Source of the DNA: Cercis canadensis
Lineage: Eukaryota > Streptophyta > Magnoliopsida > Fabales > Fabaceae
Length of the DNA stretch: 64,000 nucleotides
Assembly: GCA_003255065.1 (NCBI GenBank)
Contig: QAOA01000289.1
Location: 729,805-793,804 of the forward strand
Reading direction: 5' to 3'
Of the stretch, positions 12,215 to 25,778 are shown piece by piece. A program made the translations under genes and the position numbers. The notes under the pieces were generated by a model. That model did no database searches. It worked only from the letters and a program-made list of their open reading frames with translations, and was not told the DNA's origin. Position 1 is the first letter of the stretch. Each line of letters starts with the position of its first letter.

Positions 12215-13434
12215 GCTTGATTATAACCATGCTTTAGCTCTTTCTTATTTAAACTTCATCTTTTTGTATCAAAGTAGGTATGCTATTCATTTTCTTTTCT
12301 TTTTTTTCACGGCTCTTTTGCTTTATATGAATTTTAACAAGTAGAGAAAATTGATTATACTTTCTAGAAGATGACGTTTAGGATAATCATGTTTAAGCAG
12401 CGGGTTATCCAAGGGCAAACCCCTCTTTTTTAAACGACAAAGAAGCTCGTTCATTAGGTTAAAGTAAATCTGAAGAGTGAGATTTATCTTACTTCATAGA
12501 TTATCACATTGTAAGAATATTATACATATATTAGTCTCCAATGGATCAAAATACACGTGGAGTTGAGCACAGTGGTTGAACCTTGTCATTATCTTATGCG
12601 GACAGTGCATTCTTAATGTAGGGTATCTTTTGCTTGTTTGTTGCTTAAATTTAAAGTATATTTTTTCCTTTCTGTTCAATTGGCAAGTCCAATCTTAACT
12701 GTTTGCTAACTTCAAAGTGGAACTATCTTTTGAACATAAACAAGACTCTCCCAGTGGAGACACCGAGAGAGCCTCATAAACAATCTTAGAAGTTTGATTA
12801 AATTAATATTTAGTGCTTTGACATAGACCAAGGTAGCCTAGGTAGATGAGCAATCACACTTAAATAACTTCATGGGACGCTTTCGGAAGCCTCGGGATAT
12901 ATGTGTGATGTACTTGATGGGTTTGGTGCACTAGAAAGAATTCAACATATAGTTTAGGAAAAGTGAGTCACCTGAAGCCAAAGCTACAAGTAACAACTTT
13001 AACCAAAGCGATTCCATTCTAAAAGTTGCCCAAACGGTTCAGCAGTTACAACTGCTGACATGCCATGAGCACATATTCAACCAACCTGTTAAGGCACTTC
13101 ACCATGTGAATTTTTAAAGGGAAGAGGTCAAAAGAAGTAAAAAGAAGCCAGCCATGACTGTTCAAAAAAAGCAAAACAACAATTGGGGGATGCTAAGAAC
13201 TTTGAACTTAGAAGCAGGAACAGTTAGGGAAATAAGCAATCCATATTATATTTTTATGTAATTAGGGACAAAACCAGGACAACCTTGCACTCTAAGGTAA
13301 GCCTACAACTTATATGGCAGCTATATAATCACTCATATATACAAGTTTGGGACTTGGCTCTATCTGAAAGTAGGAAGAAGAAATCTGCCTGTATGTAACA
13401 ACAAACAAACAACAAGAGAAGAAAAAACTAGGAA
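12215..13434. other. convergent intergenic region between FAD6 and the BTB gene
   Basis: Contains the 3' untranslated sequences of the two convergent genes. No other gene or clear repeat was seen. Confidence 0.5.
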
Positions 13435-14760
13435 TCATATGATTGGGGGAGTTGGAGTCTCCCATATATCAAACACATTCTCCTCACTGTGAAGTGCGAA
13501 AAGTCTATCCCCTCCAATTGAGAAGTCACATATTGAACCTCCATAGCTTCGTCTAAGCCTTGACGTTAAAACCCAATGAGGACCACTTAAAACTGAAATG
13601 CAATCGTTCATGGATGAAAAGAGTTGCCCTCCATGCACTGCTAATTTTGGGTAACATGGCTCTTCTGGCATCTTCCCCTTCATTAACCTACTTCTGGAGC
13701 CCCACCTAATGCTTGAAGCTGAACTTCTCAAATCCATGAAACCCAGTTCCTCAAACTCATTCACCACGCAAATGGAGTTACTATCCTCCATTGCTATGGC
13801 ATCTCGAACCCGTTTCTCGTCTGCAGCTAATGGAGCTTCCATATCTGACCAACACCAAACCATTTTCTTCTCTCTGAAATCCAAAAGACTAATGTAACAG
13901 TTATCTTTTCTGGGAAACAGAGTAGCCACCAGCAAACAATTGCTCCCCTCAAGCCATTGAAGCTTATCTGCATCACCAAGTGACCAACCCAGAGGCTCAT
14001 AGAAGAAATCAATTTGCTTCCCAGTGACCTGGTCCCAAACGCCAACCCCATATTCATTGCTCCTACCTTTACAACTAGAAAATATCTTGTAATCTGAACT
14101 GAAGCTCAAAGCTCCAGCAGTGTAGCTCTTAACTTGATTCTCATGACTGACTTGGAACTTGTACCTGAGCTCCCCTGTTGATGAACTAAACATACCCATG
14201 CCGCCGTCGCCGCGGCCGAGGCGCTCGCTGACTCCGATGACTATGTTGTCGGAATCAGCCCAACCAACATCATTAATTCTTTGATAATCAAGATTAAGTG
14301 GTTGGTGTTCATCTAGCATCCAATCATATACATGAACCATGCTACCATGAGCAACACAGCACCCACCATTTGGGCTAGCTCGAATTGCCGTTCCATCACC
14401 CGGTGCTTGACCCGTCATAGACCGAGAAAGCCTCAATCTATTGCCATCGAATTGACCCCATTTTGCAGAACGAACGTGGTCAAGGAGGCCATAATACAGA
14501 GCCTCCCTGCAAAGAAGCTTCTCTGGGATGTTAACGGGAATATAGAGTTCTCCGGTTCGTAGAAGATCGAGGAGAACAGCGAAGCAATCAGGATTGCGAT
14601 CAATGAAGTATTCGCCGGAATTGTCTGAAATTAGATTCCAGCTGTCATCGAACATTGCTCCGAACATTGAATTGCGCCCAGCATTGGCAAGGGTTGTTGA
14701 TGTTGTTTCGAAGACTCTGCCTCCGACATTGAATTTTACCCTGTCTTTCTGAATCCCCAT
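13435..14760 (-). CDS. BTB/POZ (KCTD-type) domain protein with WD40-like C-terminus
   Basis: An intronless 441-residue protein. Residues about 5-100 form a potassium-channel-tetramerisation type BTB domain (DRVKFNVGGRVFETT, then SMFGAMFDDSW, YFIDRNPDCFAVLLDLLRT and LCREALYYGLLDHV). The rest is a beta-propeller-like region with repeats such as NDVGWADSDNIVIGVSE and LSFSSDYKIFSSC. BTB proteins of this kind often act as substrate adaptors of CUL3 ubiquitin ligases, but that role is not demonstrated for this family. It matches the Arabidopsis At2g24240/At4g30940 pair as I recall it. The start is the ATG at 14760-14758, the first Met of the frame and directly before the BTB core. In Arabidopsis At4g30940 is the direct neighbour of FAD6, as here. 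Confidence 0.94.
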   Translation of the reverse strand: MGIQKDRVKFNVGGRVFETTSTTLANAGRNSMFGAMFDDSWNLISDNSGEYFIDRNPDCFAVLLDLLRTGELYIPVNIPEKLLCREALYYGLLDHVRSAKWGQFDGNRLRLSRSMTGQAPGDGTAIRASPNGGCCVAHGSMVHVYDWMLDEHQPLNLDYQRINDVGWADSDNIVIGVSERLGRGDGGMGMFSSSTGELRYKFQVSHENQVKSYTAGALSFSSDYKIFSSCKGRSNEYGVGVWDQVTGKQIDFFYEPLGWSLGDADKLQWLEGSNCLLVATLFPRKDNCYISLLDFREKKMVWCWSDMEAPLAADEKRVRDAIAMEDSNSICVVNEFEELGFMDLRSSASSIRWGSRSRLMKGKMPEEPCYPKLAVHGGQLFSSMNDCISVLSGPHWVLTSRLRRSYGGSICDFSIGGDRLFALHSEENVFDIWETPTPPII

Positions 14761-17700
14761 GGTTGGGTTTCCTCAGAAAATTTGAGAAACCCAGAAGGGG
14801 TTCTAGAGCTACAAAGCTGAGAAAGAGAGGGAAACTTCAATTGGATACTATTAACAAGCAAAGAAGCAGAGGATTTTAAGGGAGGAAGAAGAGTATCATC
14901 CCCTAAAATAGCAGGAAATTCTGGGATTGTCCAGAAAAATCGCACTTTAGCAGAAGAACTATAATTAGCAAATGAATGATGTAATATAAGAGCTTCGTTT
15001 TCCAATAGAAACAATAAGAACGAGACGAACTATCGTTGAAGGCAAAGCAAAATGATTGCTTGGCAGGAAAATATGATCAAATTCCGGGAAAAATAGATCT
15101 GGGTATTGAAGGGAGACGGCTCTCAAAGGTGGGTTTTTAAATTTGTGGGATTTGGTGAAGAGGAATCAAAGAATTGGAGCGGTTGGATTTTTCAAAAGAC
15201 AACAATTGACTTAGTTTGATCTCTCCCTCTAATGGCTCTGTATTTGTCTTTTTTTTTTTTTTTTTTTTTTTTTTTTNTTTTTTTTTTTTTTTTCCCCTAT
15301 CCATATTTTCCACGTCTTTCCTTGGGTCCTTTCCTCAAAGATATACTCTGTGAAGGGTCCACTTGAACCCTTGTCTCCTTCTTTGCCATGCACTGTTGGG
15401 TCATTGTTAACATCTCATCCGATGGCTGTAATTAATATACAATTGGTGTGGTCCATGGCAGAGGACAGTATCTCGTAGTAAATTGCTTTGCTGAATATAA
15501 GGGCGTCCTCAGTTCTCGCGAAGTCAGCTTTCCTGCGGTCTTTTTTGCGTAAAGAAAGCGCGTCATGACTCTTTTTTTTGGTAACAAGGTTTATTTATCT
15601 TTTCTTTTTTAATTTTTTCTTTATATTTGAACGGACATGGAAATTAGTCAGCAGCTAATCGCGGTTTACTCTTCAAATCATGCTAATAATCAAAGACAAT
15701 TCTGTCTTATCAATTATTTATTATATTTCACTAATAAACCTATTAATCAAAAAAATTGAAGGGGAAAAATAGAAAGAAAGAGATGCACCATCCTTCTGTT
15801 CTGTGTGACATAAAAGAAAGTGACAAAAATAAAAATAAAAAAAAAAAGTTCCATTTGTATTAAACTCGATTCTAATTCTACATTGAATGTTACCTTCCAT
15901 CACTCACAAATCACAATACCATAAAGTGAGTGGACTGATATGTTTGTAAATTTTCATATTTAATTGGTTGATGATTATCTCTAATTTTTCCATTCATAAC
16001 AAGATAAGTATTGACTGACATAAAGTGAAATTTGACATTTCTATTTTGGCTCCTCAATCATTCGTCTTGTTACTTGTAATATAAGTCTTAATTTGAGAAA
16101 TATTTCTATAAAATTCATATTACATGGCACTTGAAAATGAAAACCATTTACCCACCCTTTTTTCTCACAAGCGGTCACTGCGGTGCGGGTCATGGACGGC
16201 AAAACTTTCACACTTGGAACTTTTGGAATGTAGTAGATATGATATTCATTCACTTTTTTTCTCTCTGTAGTAGACTACTTGCCTACAAGTTTATCTCATG
16301 AGTCATGATAAGAACAATTCAAATTATATATTGCTGAGCTTTTCAAGTATGGTTTCTCGCCAAATTCAGATGACTATAAGACACTAAACATTCTACATTA
16401 ATATTTCATACTACACTAAGCATATGCTCTTCTTTCTGGGTCATTGGATTGGGGTTAGAAGAAGTGGAATAATGGTGAATACTTAGGAAGAGGATTAGGG
16501 TTACGAATTTAAGATTGACATGGTTTGAAAGCTTAAAGATGATATAATTACAAGTTTTCTTAGACTCCAAGGCTTTATGTAAATCATAGTTTGGCTTTAT
16601 CTTATATTACCTTTAGTGGGTATTGATTATAACATTTCACCTTCACATCATGTTGTGTTGTTAGAAATGTCAATAGCGGAGTTTGTTAAAAGAGTTGTCT
16701 AGTGTTCATTATATGCGTTGAACTCCTTTTTCTCTTCTTGTCACGTATGTTGAATTATTGATACATGTCTATTTCTTTGTGTGCAAGCATCATATTTCAA
16801 ATGCAGTTTTCATTTTGGAAATACTCAATTGGTGTCAAGTTTCTTCAACAAATTGATATGTGTTTTGGGATTCTTGATAACATGTTTGTAATTGCTTAAC
16901 AACATAACTTGTAATTGATAAATTCATATACATTACAGTATTCCCTTTAATTTATTTTTCTTATAAATAAATTGATAAATTATCTCTCACTAATCTAGCA
17001 CCTCCTCCTGCTCCCCAACAAACAAAAACCCTCTTGCTTCCTCAAGAAATAATTTTGGTCACGTTGTTTCGAGTGTCAGAGACAGAGATCGCATTTGATA
17101 TTGGTCATGGATTTTTCTTACTTTAGTCATCATGAATAGTGTCAGAACTTGTATATCATATTATGGGCTTGACAATGCATTGTGGGCCCATCTGGACTTG
17201 GAACTTGGCCCATGTCACATTGGTAAATCCTTTATTCCACCAGTTCTGCAAATTGGGCCCACAAAAGATAGTGCATGATGGGCCCTCTATCACCGGTCCC
17301 CAAATAGCCATCTTATTTTTAGTCTTCCTTAACACCTATATATAAATGGTGATTTACTTTTCTTTTTTTTTAACTCAGGAATTTTGGCTTAATCTTAATT
17401 TTTGAATAGAGCCAGATTTATTAAATATGGGACAAGCCATTCTTGCTCCAAAGGTCCCATTGTTGAAACACCCATAAGGGCCACAATTGTAGCTTTTTGT
17501 AGGAGCACTTTGAACTTTTTATTTTGTTAATGAGAGATATTGAACACGAGATTCTATTTTTACGATAAGAGTTTTGTAACCAATTGATCTACAATTTAAT
17601 TGGCGATAATTTACTTTTGCTTGCGAGATGAGCATGTTTTTCTTTTCTTTTTGACTATAAAGAAGATGGGTCTTGTGGTTAGCTTCAGTGACCCTAAACT

Positions 17701-18366
17701 CTTGACCCATTTAAAATTTTTTAATTAACACAAACATGTATATGATAAATTTTTTAGGTATTGGAGTGACTTAACTTCAACATCAAACTACACAACCTGA
17801 GATGTATAATTTCACTTTTAATTGAAGATATAAAAGATGCGAAAGAGAAAAATTATCCTCCTTGATAAAACGATAGTAATGATTAAGTGAATATATAATT
17901 TTTTTTTTTTGTTCCCTTATGCATTATTATCTTGGATTTTACTTTTTGTGTTGTATAATATTTGATAGGTTGTTGAATTCAGAGGATCCAAATTTTATTG
18001 GCCCAAATTATCTCTAACGGATCAAAGGCCATAAAGCCAGCTTATTGTCCTATCAATTATGGGCCCGAATGACCAAGTCGCTACCCCTTTCAAAACAACG
18101 CTTTTCAGAATAAAAAAAATAATAAAATAGTTCCAGTTTGTCTCTTCACCGTCGTCGTGTCTGCGTCCGTGTCCATGTAGATGTAGGGTTTAATAGGAGT
18201 TATCTCCCAACTGATACTCCTCTTTCGCAGGAGCCGAAACCCTCTGCTTCTGTATCCGCAGACCCCAAGACGCCACTCCAAAACAAGACGATACATATTA
18301 GAGAAAAGGAAATATCCTATTTTGGAACTGTTACTTCTGTAAAACTCCAAGGCTTAAGCCTTAACA
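14761..18366. other. divergent intergenic region between the BTB gene and UBP23
   Basis: Holds the 5' leader of the minus-strand BTB gene (about 14761-15100), a long T homopolymer at 15250-15293 interrupted by a single N at 15277, and AT-rich sequence up to the UBP23 leader. No gene or clear transposon was recognised. Several short open frames lack protein-like content. Confidence 0.5.
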
Positions 18367-21300
18367 ATGGCGGAAAGTTTGTTCATCAATACGCAAACCA
18401 TAAATCAATCGGATTCTCATTCCGATCCTTCTAATGCCTCCGCTTTATTGCAGAGAAGAATCGACTTTCACCCGGCAAGGAAACCCTTCAAGGGTTTTAA
18501 CAATGGTGACAGTGATTTTAAGCTAGAGACTCTAAACCCCTGCGGCTCCTCTGACCCTCGACGAGCTAATTATAGTCCCGGTTCCTCCGCTGTGGGTGGA
18601 AAGAAGAACGATGGTTCTGAATTCTCTGAGCATGGCTTGGATCCGGAGCTCAGTTTTGGAATTACCTTTCGCAGAATAGTGAGTTGATCACATGAATTTG
18701 ATTGGTTTCCGTTTACTTCAGCTTGTTTTCATTTTTTTTTTCCCCGTGAAGTTCTTTAAAAGATTGGCAATTCAGTTCTTCAAGGCTTCTCGGTTGAGTG
18801 TTTAATGCTTTGAAATATTGAGTTTTGGATTTAAAGAAAACGTGGGTGTTAGCTTTATTAGTGTCAGGGGATGCGAGTTTATTCTTTCCGTATGCTGCAG
18901 AGTGACTACTGGATTCTTGAGCTATAATCGTTACCTTCTCCCTTCTCTTTCTAAGCGTTCCATGCTCAACCTAGGGCCTTTCCTTATTCATATAAGCTGT
19001 AATATGTACGTTTATTACTATTCCTAAAATGTTTGGATGTCATCCTTTCTATTTTGTATGTCATGGAGAATATCACATTAAATGTATTGTTAATCGCTTG
19101 TATTTGGTTTAGTCTTGAATACAAAATTAGCTTAGTTTTTTTTGGTTAAAAAAAAAAAGATTTTTCCTTACTGTTTCTTTAAATTTTCACAGACAGTTAA
19201 TTTCAAATGCAATTACTGAATACTTTGGATCAATTTTTTTTTTCAAAAAAAATTATTGGGAAAGAGCTTGGCATTTATTGGTTGCGCTTTAAGTTATTCA
19301 TAGGCTCGATTACAATTATGTTTCATGCAATTTTCAGGGAGCTGGCTTGGAAAATCTGGGAAATACTTGTTTTCTCAATTCAGTATTGCAGTGTTTGACA
19401 TATACAGAGCCTTTAGCCGCATACCTGCAAAGTGGCAAGCATAAAAGTTCTTGTGAGCAACTCTTCACTTCTTTGTCTTCCATCCTCTTGTGTGATGCTT
19501 GCTTTATGCGAATTATATTCATGGAGATTTTGTATGCACATAACATTCTTTTACAAGAGAATATGATTATGTTTTGAAAATCTTTACTTGGCTATGATGC
19601 AAACAAAATCTGCCTATGTTTGAGTATGGAGAGGAAGTTATTGTTATTGTTACATTTAATTTCTACTTATACTTTATGATCGATGTAGGCCATGTTGCCG
19701 GATTTTGTGCTCTGTGTGCGATACAGAATCATGTCAGCCGTGCGCTTCAATCAACTGGGAGAATATTAGTTCCAAAGGATCTCGTCTCTAATCTGCGGTG
19801 TATCCTCATGTTTCATGTTTGTTTTGTGAATAAGCAATTGTTTTGTTATCTTTTTTCTACTCTTTTTCTGCATGTATTCCTCTAAGACTCTAACTAAGGA
19901 GAAATTTGGCTCAAGGAATTGTTGTCACTGGGAACTGTTGGGTTAGGTCATGACTGATAGTTATATTCAGTCTGGTTTGCTTGTAATCTGTTGCCAAGCT
20001 GCTGATAGGATGAGCAAATAAGTGTGGCTTATTGGAAAGAGTCCATCAGGCCCCAAAGCACACCAAGCATCTTTTAAACCATTCCATGAGAAAAATGAGG
20101 ACTCAATAACAAGGGCAACTTAAATACCCTACTAAAGTAGAAACAAATGTGCCCAGTATAGAACATCTAATGTAGGAGCATGAGTCCCACATTGGATGGG
20201 TGTGAGACATGGAACTCCCATATATGAGCGGAGGCTTTCCCCTCTTATTAGCCTGGTTTTTAGGAATGGGTTCTCCTCCATCAAGTGGTATCAGAGCCCG
20301 GTTTGTAAACCCCCTAGTGTGCTAGGTCCGCTCTTTCCAACTTGACGGGGTTGATGCAAGAGCTTGAGTCCCACATTAGCTGGGTGTGAGACATGGAACT
20401 CCCATATATAAGCGGAGGCTCCTCCCTCTTATCAACTGCGCTTTCAGGAGTTGGTTCTCCTCCATCAAGTGGTATCCAAGTTCGGTTTGTCCGCCCCACA
20501 TGTGCTGGGTCTGCTCCTTCCAACTCAATGAAGTTGATGCAGGAGCATGAGTTCCACATCGGCTGGGGTGTGAGACATAGAACTCCCATGCATGAGCAGA
20601 TGATTTCCCTTCTTATCAGCCGGGTTTTTAGGAGTGGGTTCTCCTTTATCAAGTGGTGCTGGTTTGTCCACCTCCGACATGTTTTCTGCTCTTTCCAACT
20701 CACTGGGGTTGATGCTGGAGCATGAGTCCCACATAGGCTGGGTGTGAGCACAGAACTCCATTATGTGAGTGGAGGCTCTTCCCTCTTATCAGCCTGGCTT
20801 TTAGGCATGGATTCTCCTCCATCGACATCTTTTCAAGAAAAAAAAAAAAGGCAGGCCTACATTCAGAGGTCATGTGGGCTACAAATAAACAAACTTGACG
20901 AGCAACTAACCAAAAAACTTCAATTTCTCACATGAAAGTTCCTCAGGTCTAAGCAGTCAATTGAGGAATGTGGCTTGAAACAACTTTTTGAGATCCATGC
21001 ATGAAGCATTAGGTTTGACCTTCTCCATCATTTTTGAAGCTTTCCCATTGCTAATTTGCTTTTCCCAACTTATTTTTAGTGGGACTGAGCGGAAAGAATG
21101 GTCCAATAGTAACAAAAAAGTGGAAGGGTTTGTGGTCAAATGCTCTGATATGCTGTTATTGATTGCCCGTTGTCCTAAGTACTGTTAGAAATGCATCCAA
21201 TTACTCAAACTAAGTTGTAGAAAATTACATGGTTTACATGTAATAATGCAGTGTTAACAGTTTGGTTTCATTTACAGCTGTTTGTCTTTTAATGGTAATG

Positions 21301-24300
21301 TTTGTTTCTTGGTTTTATCCACAAGCATGTTCCCTTCTATGATCTTAGAATTTGTACTTGTACTTCCTGACAATGAGATCAGGCATATCACGGAATTTCC
21401 GTAGTGCCAGACAGGAGGATGCACATGAGTATATGGTAAATTTGCTAGAGTCAATGCATAAATGCTGCCTGCCTTCAGGAGTGCCAAGTGAATCACCAGG
21501 TGCTTATGAGAAGAGTTTGGTTCATAAGATTTTTGGTGGTCGTCTCCGGAGTCAGGTATCATTTTCTTGCTTGCTGGTGGAAGTTTATTGGAAATATGCA
21601 ATGTTGAAAGTGTTTTGCTCACTTTAACTGATGATTCTGATTTTTTAACTATTCTATTAAACTCAAGTTTTTTGGTTCCTTTTTCAGGTGAAATGCCAGC
21701 AATGTTCAAATTGCTCCAACAAGTTTGATCCGTTCTTAGATTTAAGTCTTGAAATATTCAAGGCAGATTCATTGCACAAAGCACTTGTAAATTTCACAGC
21801 TGCAGAATGGTTAGATGGAGGGGAGAAGCAGTACCAGTGTCAACGGTGCAAGCAGAAAGTTAGGGCTCTCAAACAGCTAACCATTCACAAGGCACCTTAT
21901 GTGCTCACAATTCATCTAAAGCGGTTTCATTCCCATGATCCTGGAAGAAAGATTAACAAGAAAGTTCAATTTGGCTGTGCGCTAGACTTAAAACCTTTTG
22001 TCAGTGGGTTCTATGTAAGCAATTTTATATGGATATGAGCTCTATTACTTTCTGTACACGCCTATGGGTTGTCCTTCAGAATTTCTCAGAATATTAGATA
22101 AAATTACAAAAATACTGTCCCTCCTGATAATTGTTTATATTATGAGCTCTATTACTTTCTGTACACACCTATGGGTTGTGCTTGGGAATTTCTCAGAATA
22201 TTAGATAAAATTACAAAAATCATTGTTCCCCCTGATAATTATTTATTAAGCATCATACTTACTACTTTCTTCTATTTAGCAGGAAGGAGATTTGAAATAT
22301 TCTCTTTATGGGGTTCTGGTTCATTCTGGTTACAGCACTCATTCTGGCCACTATTACTGCTATGTTCGCACATCAAATAACATGTGGTACACCCTGGATG
22401 ACAATCGGGTATGTAAACTAACTGTGACTTTAATTTTCCCTCTCTACTGTTAGATATGCTGGGTAGGATTCTTGGGCAGTAATTTTAGCAAATTTCAATC
22501 TGAACGGAGAAAAAAGAGCTAACTTCTCTCTAGGAAATTGGAAATAAAAAGAAATCAGTGTGATTTCAAATAACACCTTTTTCTTAAGCTCCTTATACTT
22601 TCACAATCTTTTCACTTTAATATTTATTCAGTTGAAACAACCTTTGAACATAAGGTTTTTATGGTTACTTTTTTTCTATAGAAGCTTGAGATACCTCACA
22701 GTTCTTGCATATTATTTGGGTTGGTTGTCCTCAGAACTGGATTAATACTCCACCAATTGTGCACAAAAGTGTGGATGAACATATGATACAGAAATTGTCT
22801 CTAAACCTTCTTCTGTTTTGGTGACTGCATTCTGAAGGGGAACTACACATATCAGACACTTGGATGTCCTATGTTTTTTTATTGTAAGAAAATGGCTCAT
22901 CATTGGAACCCACTTTGGTGTAACAGGTTTACCATGCTAGTGAGCGGGAAGTTTTAAATCAGCAGGCTTACATGTTGTTTTATGTTCGTGATCAAAAAAA
23001 TATTGTTCCAAGGAAACCTGTTGACATTGCTCAGAAGGAGAGTATGAAAGTGAATATGAACGGAATTAGGGCTTGTTCAGCTTTCAACCAAGGTTTTAAG
23101 GAACTAGTTCAAAATGGTCCAGCAGAAAATAGATCTAGTGGTGCAGCTCTTCCTTCTGCCGAAGCACAGAAAAATATATTAAATGTTGATTCATCAAGCG
23201 TTGCCTTTTTGAAGGACGTGTCAGTTCAACAAAGCAATGGCCTTATATTAGCCGAAAGCTTGATGCAAAAGAAAGAATCTGTATCTGAACCTTCTTTCAT
23301 GCCACTGCTAAAGAAGGACTCACGGGAAGGGGTCTCTCTTGCTAAGTCCGCACTGGTAGAACAGTTGTCATCATTAGGTCAGTCTGGAAATGATTTTAGT
23401 GAGCCTCCAAATCTGAAAATTTTGGTTGTGTCAGCTGCAGACAGTATTAACAAATGCAGTGAGAATGAGATTTCAAAAGAGGACATGAAAAACTCTCTCT
23501 CTATGTTGCCTACTGTGGGTGATCCCCAAAACTCTAGTACTAAACATGTTACTGATGAAACCTCTCACAAGGTAAATGATTTCATTGTTCTCTCCAGTAT
23601 CATTTTAGCTGGGTAATTGGTGCAGTTTAAATTTACTGATCTGTGACTATTTTCTTTGCCTAGAATAATGTTGCCACAAAGTTTGATGTAGCTGCACCTG
23701 GAGATCCAAGCAAGAATATATCAAATAGAAGTGACCCCACAGCTTCACTTATTCAACCAATGAACAAAAACAGTCAGGTTAGTTTCTTTTCCCCCTTGGG
23801 CGTCCTTTGCTTTGGGCTTAATTGTTAAGATATCTCAATTCTGTGTGTTATTATTAGGCTGGAGGTTCTGCAGTTGGTTCACTGTGTAACACGGCAAGTG
23901 CTTTAGTGAGTGAGAAGGCTGTTGGTGATCAAGGACCAGTACTTGATGGGTCAGTGAATAAAACATCTGACATGCAGGGTCTTAACCACAAGCACTTCAA
24001 AAAATCGAAAAAGAAGCTTCTTAAGTATCAGGTTTCAAGCTTGCATCTTAGCTCAAACATGTTTTTCATGGCATCCTTGGGCTTACGGAAGAAAAAGAAA
24101 CACAAAAGAAGCAAACGCCGCACTTTGAATGTGAAGAATCTAAATAAAGAACGGTTGGACAAACATGTCTTCTTATCAGATGTGAAGCCATCTACACCTG
24201 GGGAAGCTGGCATAGTTCCCTTAGGATCAAGCTGTTTTCTAAGAAGGGCCACCAATTTAAGTTCTAAAGAGGTTGCACCTTTGAACTCAAATAGTGAATC

Positions 24301-25778
24301 TATGATGGAGAATATCACAAATGGAGAATTTAAAAAGAGAATTGATCAGAACTCAGCAGTGCTTGCAACTGCTAAGCAAGTAGAAAGTATTTCCGGGTGT
24401 AGCTCAGTAGTCAACAAATGTGAAGCAAGACAATCTGATAGTCCGAAGGATGGTCAAAGAGATCAGATGCATAACAGTTTGATGAGTATGCTTACTCGAG
24501 GTGTCGAGGAGACTGTTGGTGTGTATCTATTGTCTCCCAGTTTATATCTGCCATACTACATTAAAGTTTGTTTCTTACATCCTTGTATTTTTATCCTTGC
24601 TCTAGTTCTGTGCACGTGGAGTTGCTTGTTTTTTTACTTTGCATTAGTATTACTACTCTTATCTGGTAAAGCAAGGGCAATCTCATTGAACATTTTAGTG
24701 GGTGTAAATATGCAATTCAACTTGACCAGAAAATTTGTTTATGCATCTTACTTGAGGATCTGTAGAAAGGAGAATCAATTCGCTTTGTGAATTTCTTCTT
24801 GTAAGATATGTGATCATCTTAGATGGCAAGGGTTATGTTGGATTATAATGTTGAGTTGTTGACTTTTGTGAAGATTTCACTTCACTTTTCTCTGACTGTC
24901 GCTTGTTATACACTTGACTAGATGCCTCTGTAGCCTGTAAATAATGTCCATCATGGATCAATCTTGTCCAGCTCAATTCATTGCTCACTTGTAGCTCAAT
25001 TTTAAATCTAATGTTGAGTTACTTTTCTCAGGCAGTTGTTTGGAAGTCTCGGAATATTTATGCTTGATTTTGACATGGCTTTTCTTTCTTTTGGTTCAGT
25101 TGCACGTTGGGATGATTTAGAGTTGCCTCCATCTCAGTCCATGGAGTCAAATAGTGGCAATATTGTCAGCATTGGATACATTGGGGATGAATGGTAAGCA
25201 AGCGATATCTTTCCCGTCCTTTATTCTTTGTAATTTGAAATTTGGAATGAGTAAGTTAATGTTTTAGTTCAGGTCTATCTGTCATGCTTGAACAACAAAT
25301 CTCAGATTTAAAACCGATTTTCCCCCCTTTAAGGAAAGATATGTTTAACATCATTTTCGAATATGCTAGTCCAGGAAATAATATTCTTGCCTCGTAGAGT
25401 CGATTGTATTTGACATAAGAAACCTTAGAATTGCTAATCACATCCAAATTTTGGGCATTATTGCAATATTTTGTGCCTACTTGATTACTGGGTTTAGTAG
25501 TTGACTGGCCGTTAATACTGTTATGGTGTTATCTGTCATCTCTAGTTTGACTGGGCTCCTTTGTTCAGTAATTTTGCATATTTATAAATTTATGTCATTT
25601 AACTTTTATAATATACAGGGATGAAGAATATGATAAGGGGAAGAGGAAGAAGTTAAGGCAATTTAAGCATAGCTTTGGTGGGCTGAATCCTTTCCAAGAA
25701 ATTGCTACCAAGAAATCTCAATTTAAAAGGGCAAAGGTGGACCAATCTAGCTCAGGGAACACGCCATTCAGGATATGA
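18367..25778 (+). CDS. UBP23: ubiquitin carboxyl-terminal hydrolase 23-like (USP/C19 deubiquitinase)
   Basis: Cleaves ubiquitin from proteins as a cysteine protease. Eleven exons: 18367-18678, 19338-19452, 19689-19799, 21383-21555, 21688-22014, 22283-22408, 22927-23571, 23664-23777, 23858-24518, 25100-25193 and 25619-25778, giving 945 residues. The USP domain spans about residues 105-400. The Cys box is [18 protein letters not shown] with catalytic Cys115. [19 protein letters not shown] follows, then the paired zinc-site cysteines ([20 protein letters not shown]). The His box is [16 protein letters not shown] with His369, and the domain closes with [13 protein letters not shown]. The long C-terminus is low-complexity and has a very basic patch, [16 protein letters not shown], a likely nuclear or nucleolar signal; it ends in [21 protein letters not shown]. 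The acceptor of exon 6 is a TAGCAG double site, so one Gln may be optional. The 1.58-kb intron 3 holds a tandem LTR-like array. Confidence 0.94.
20171..20826 (+). repeat. tandem array of about 180-bp LTR/TRIM-like units
   Basis: Four units start at about 20171, 20352, 20535 and 20710 (spacing 181, 183, 175; the last partial). Each carries a block like GAGTCCCACATTGGATGGG, GTGTGAGACATGGAACTCCC, GGTTCTCCTCCATCAAGTGG and CTCTTTCCAACT. The first unit has TGGTATCAGAGCCCGG, a good match to the initiator-Met tRNA primer-binding site used by plant LTR retroelements, and later units have decayed versions. I read this as a miniature LTR retroelement (TRIM-like) multiplied in tandem inside UBP23 intron 3. 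Confidence 0.75.
22034..22250. repeat. 107-bp tandem duplication in UBP23 intron 5
   Basis: TATGAGCTCTATTACTTTC at 22034 recurs at 22141. Both copies run on through CACCTATGGGTTGT (or CGCC...) and TTTCTCAGAATATTAGATAA to CCTGATAATT. There are a few substitutions between the copies. The second copy ends just before the exon 6 acceptor. Confidence 0.85.

Noticed and set aside
20314..20761. Open frames of 110-145 codons in the LTR-like array
   Set aside because: They follow the repeat period and translate the same repeat unit over and over; no retroelement protein is encoded.
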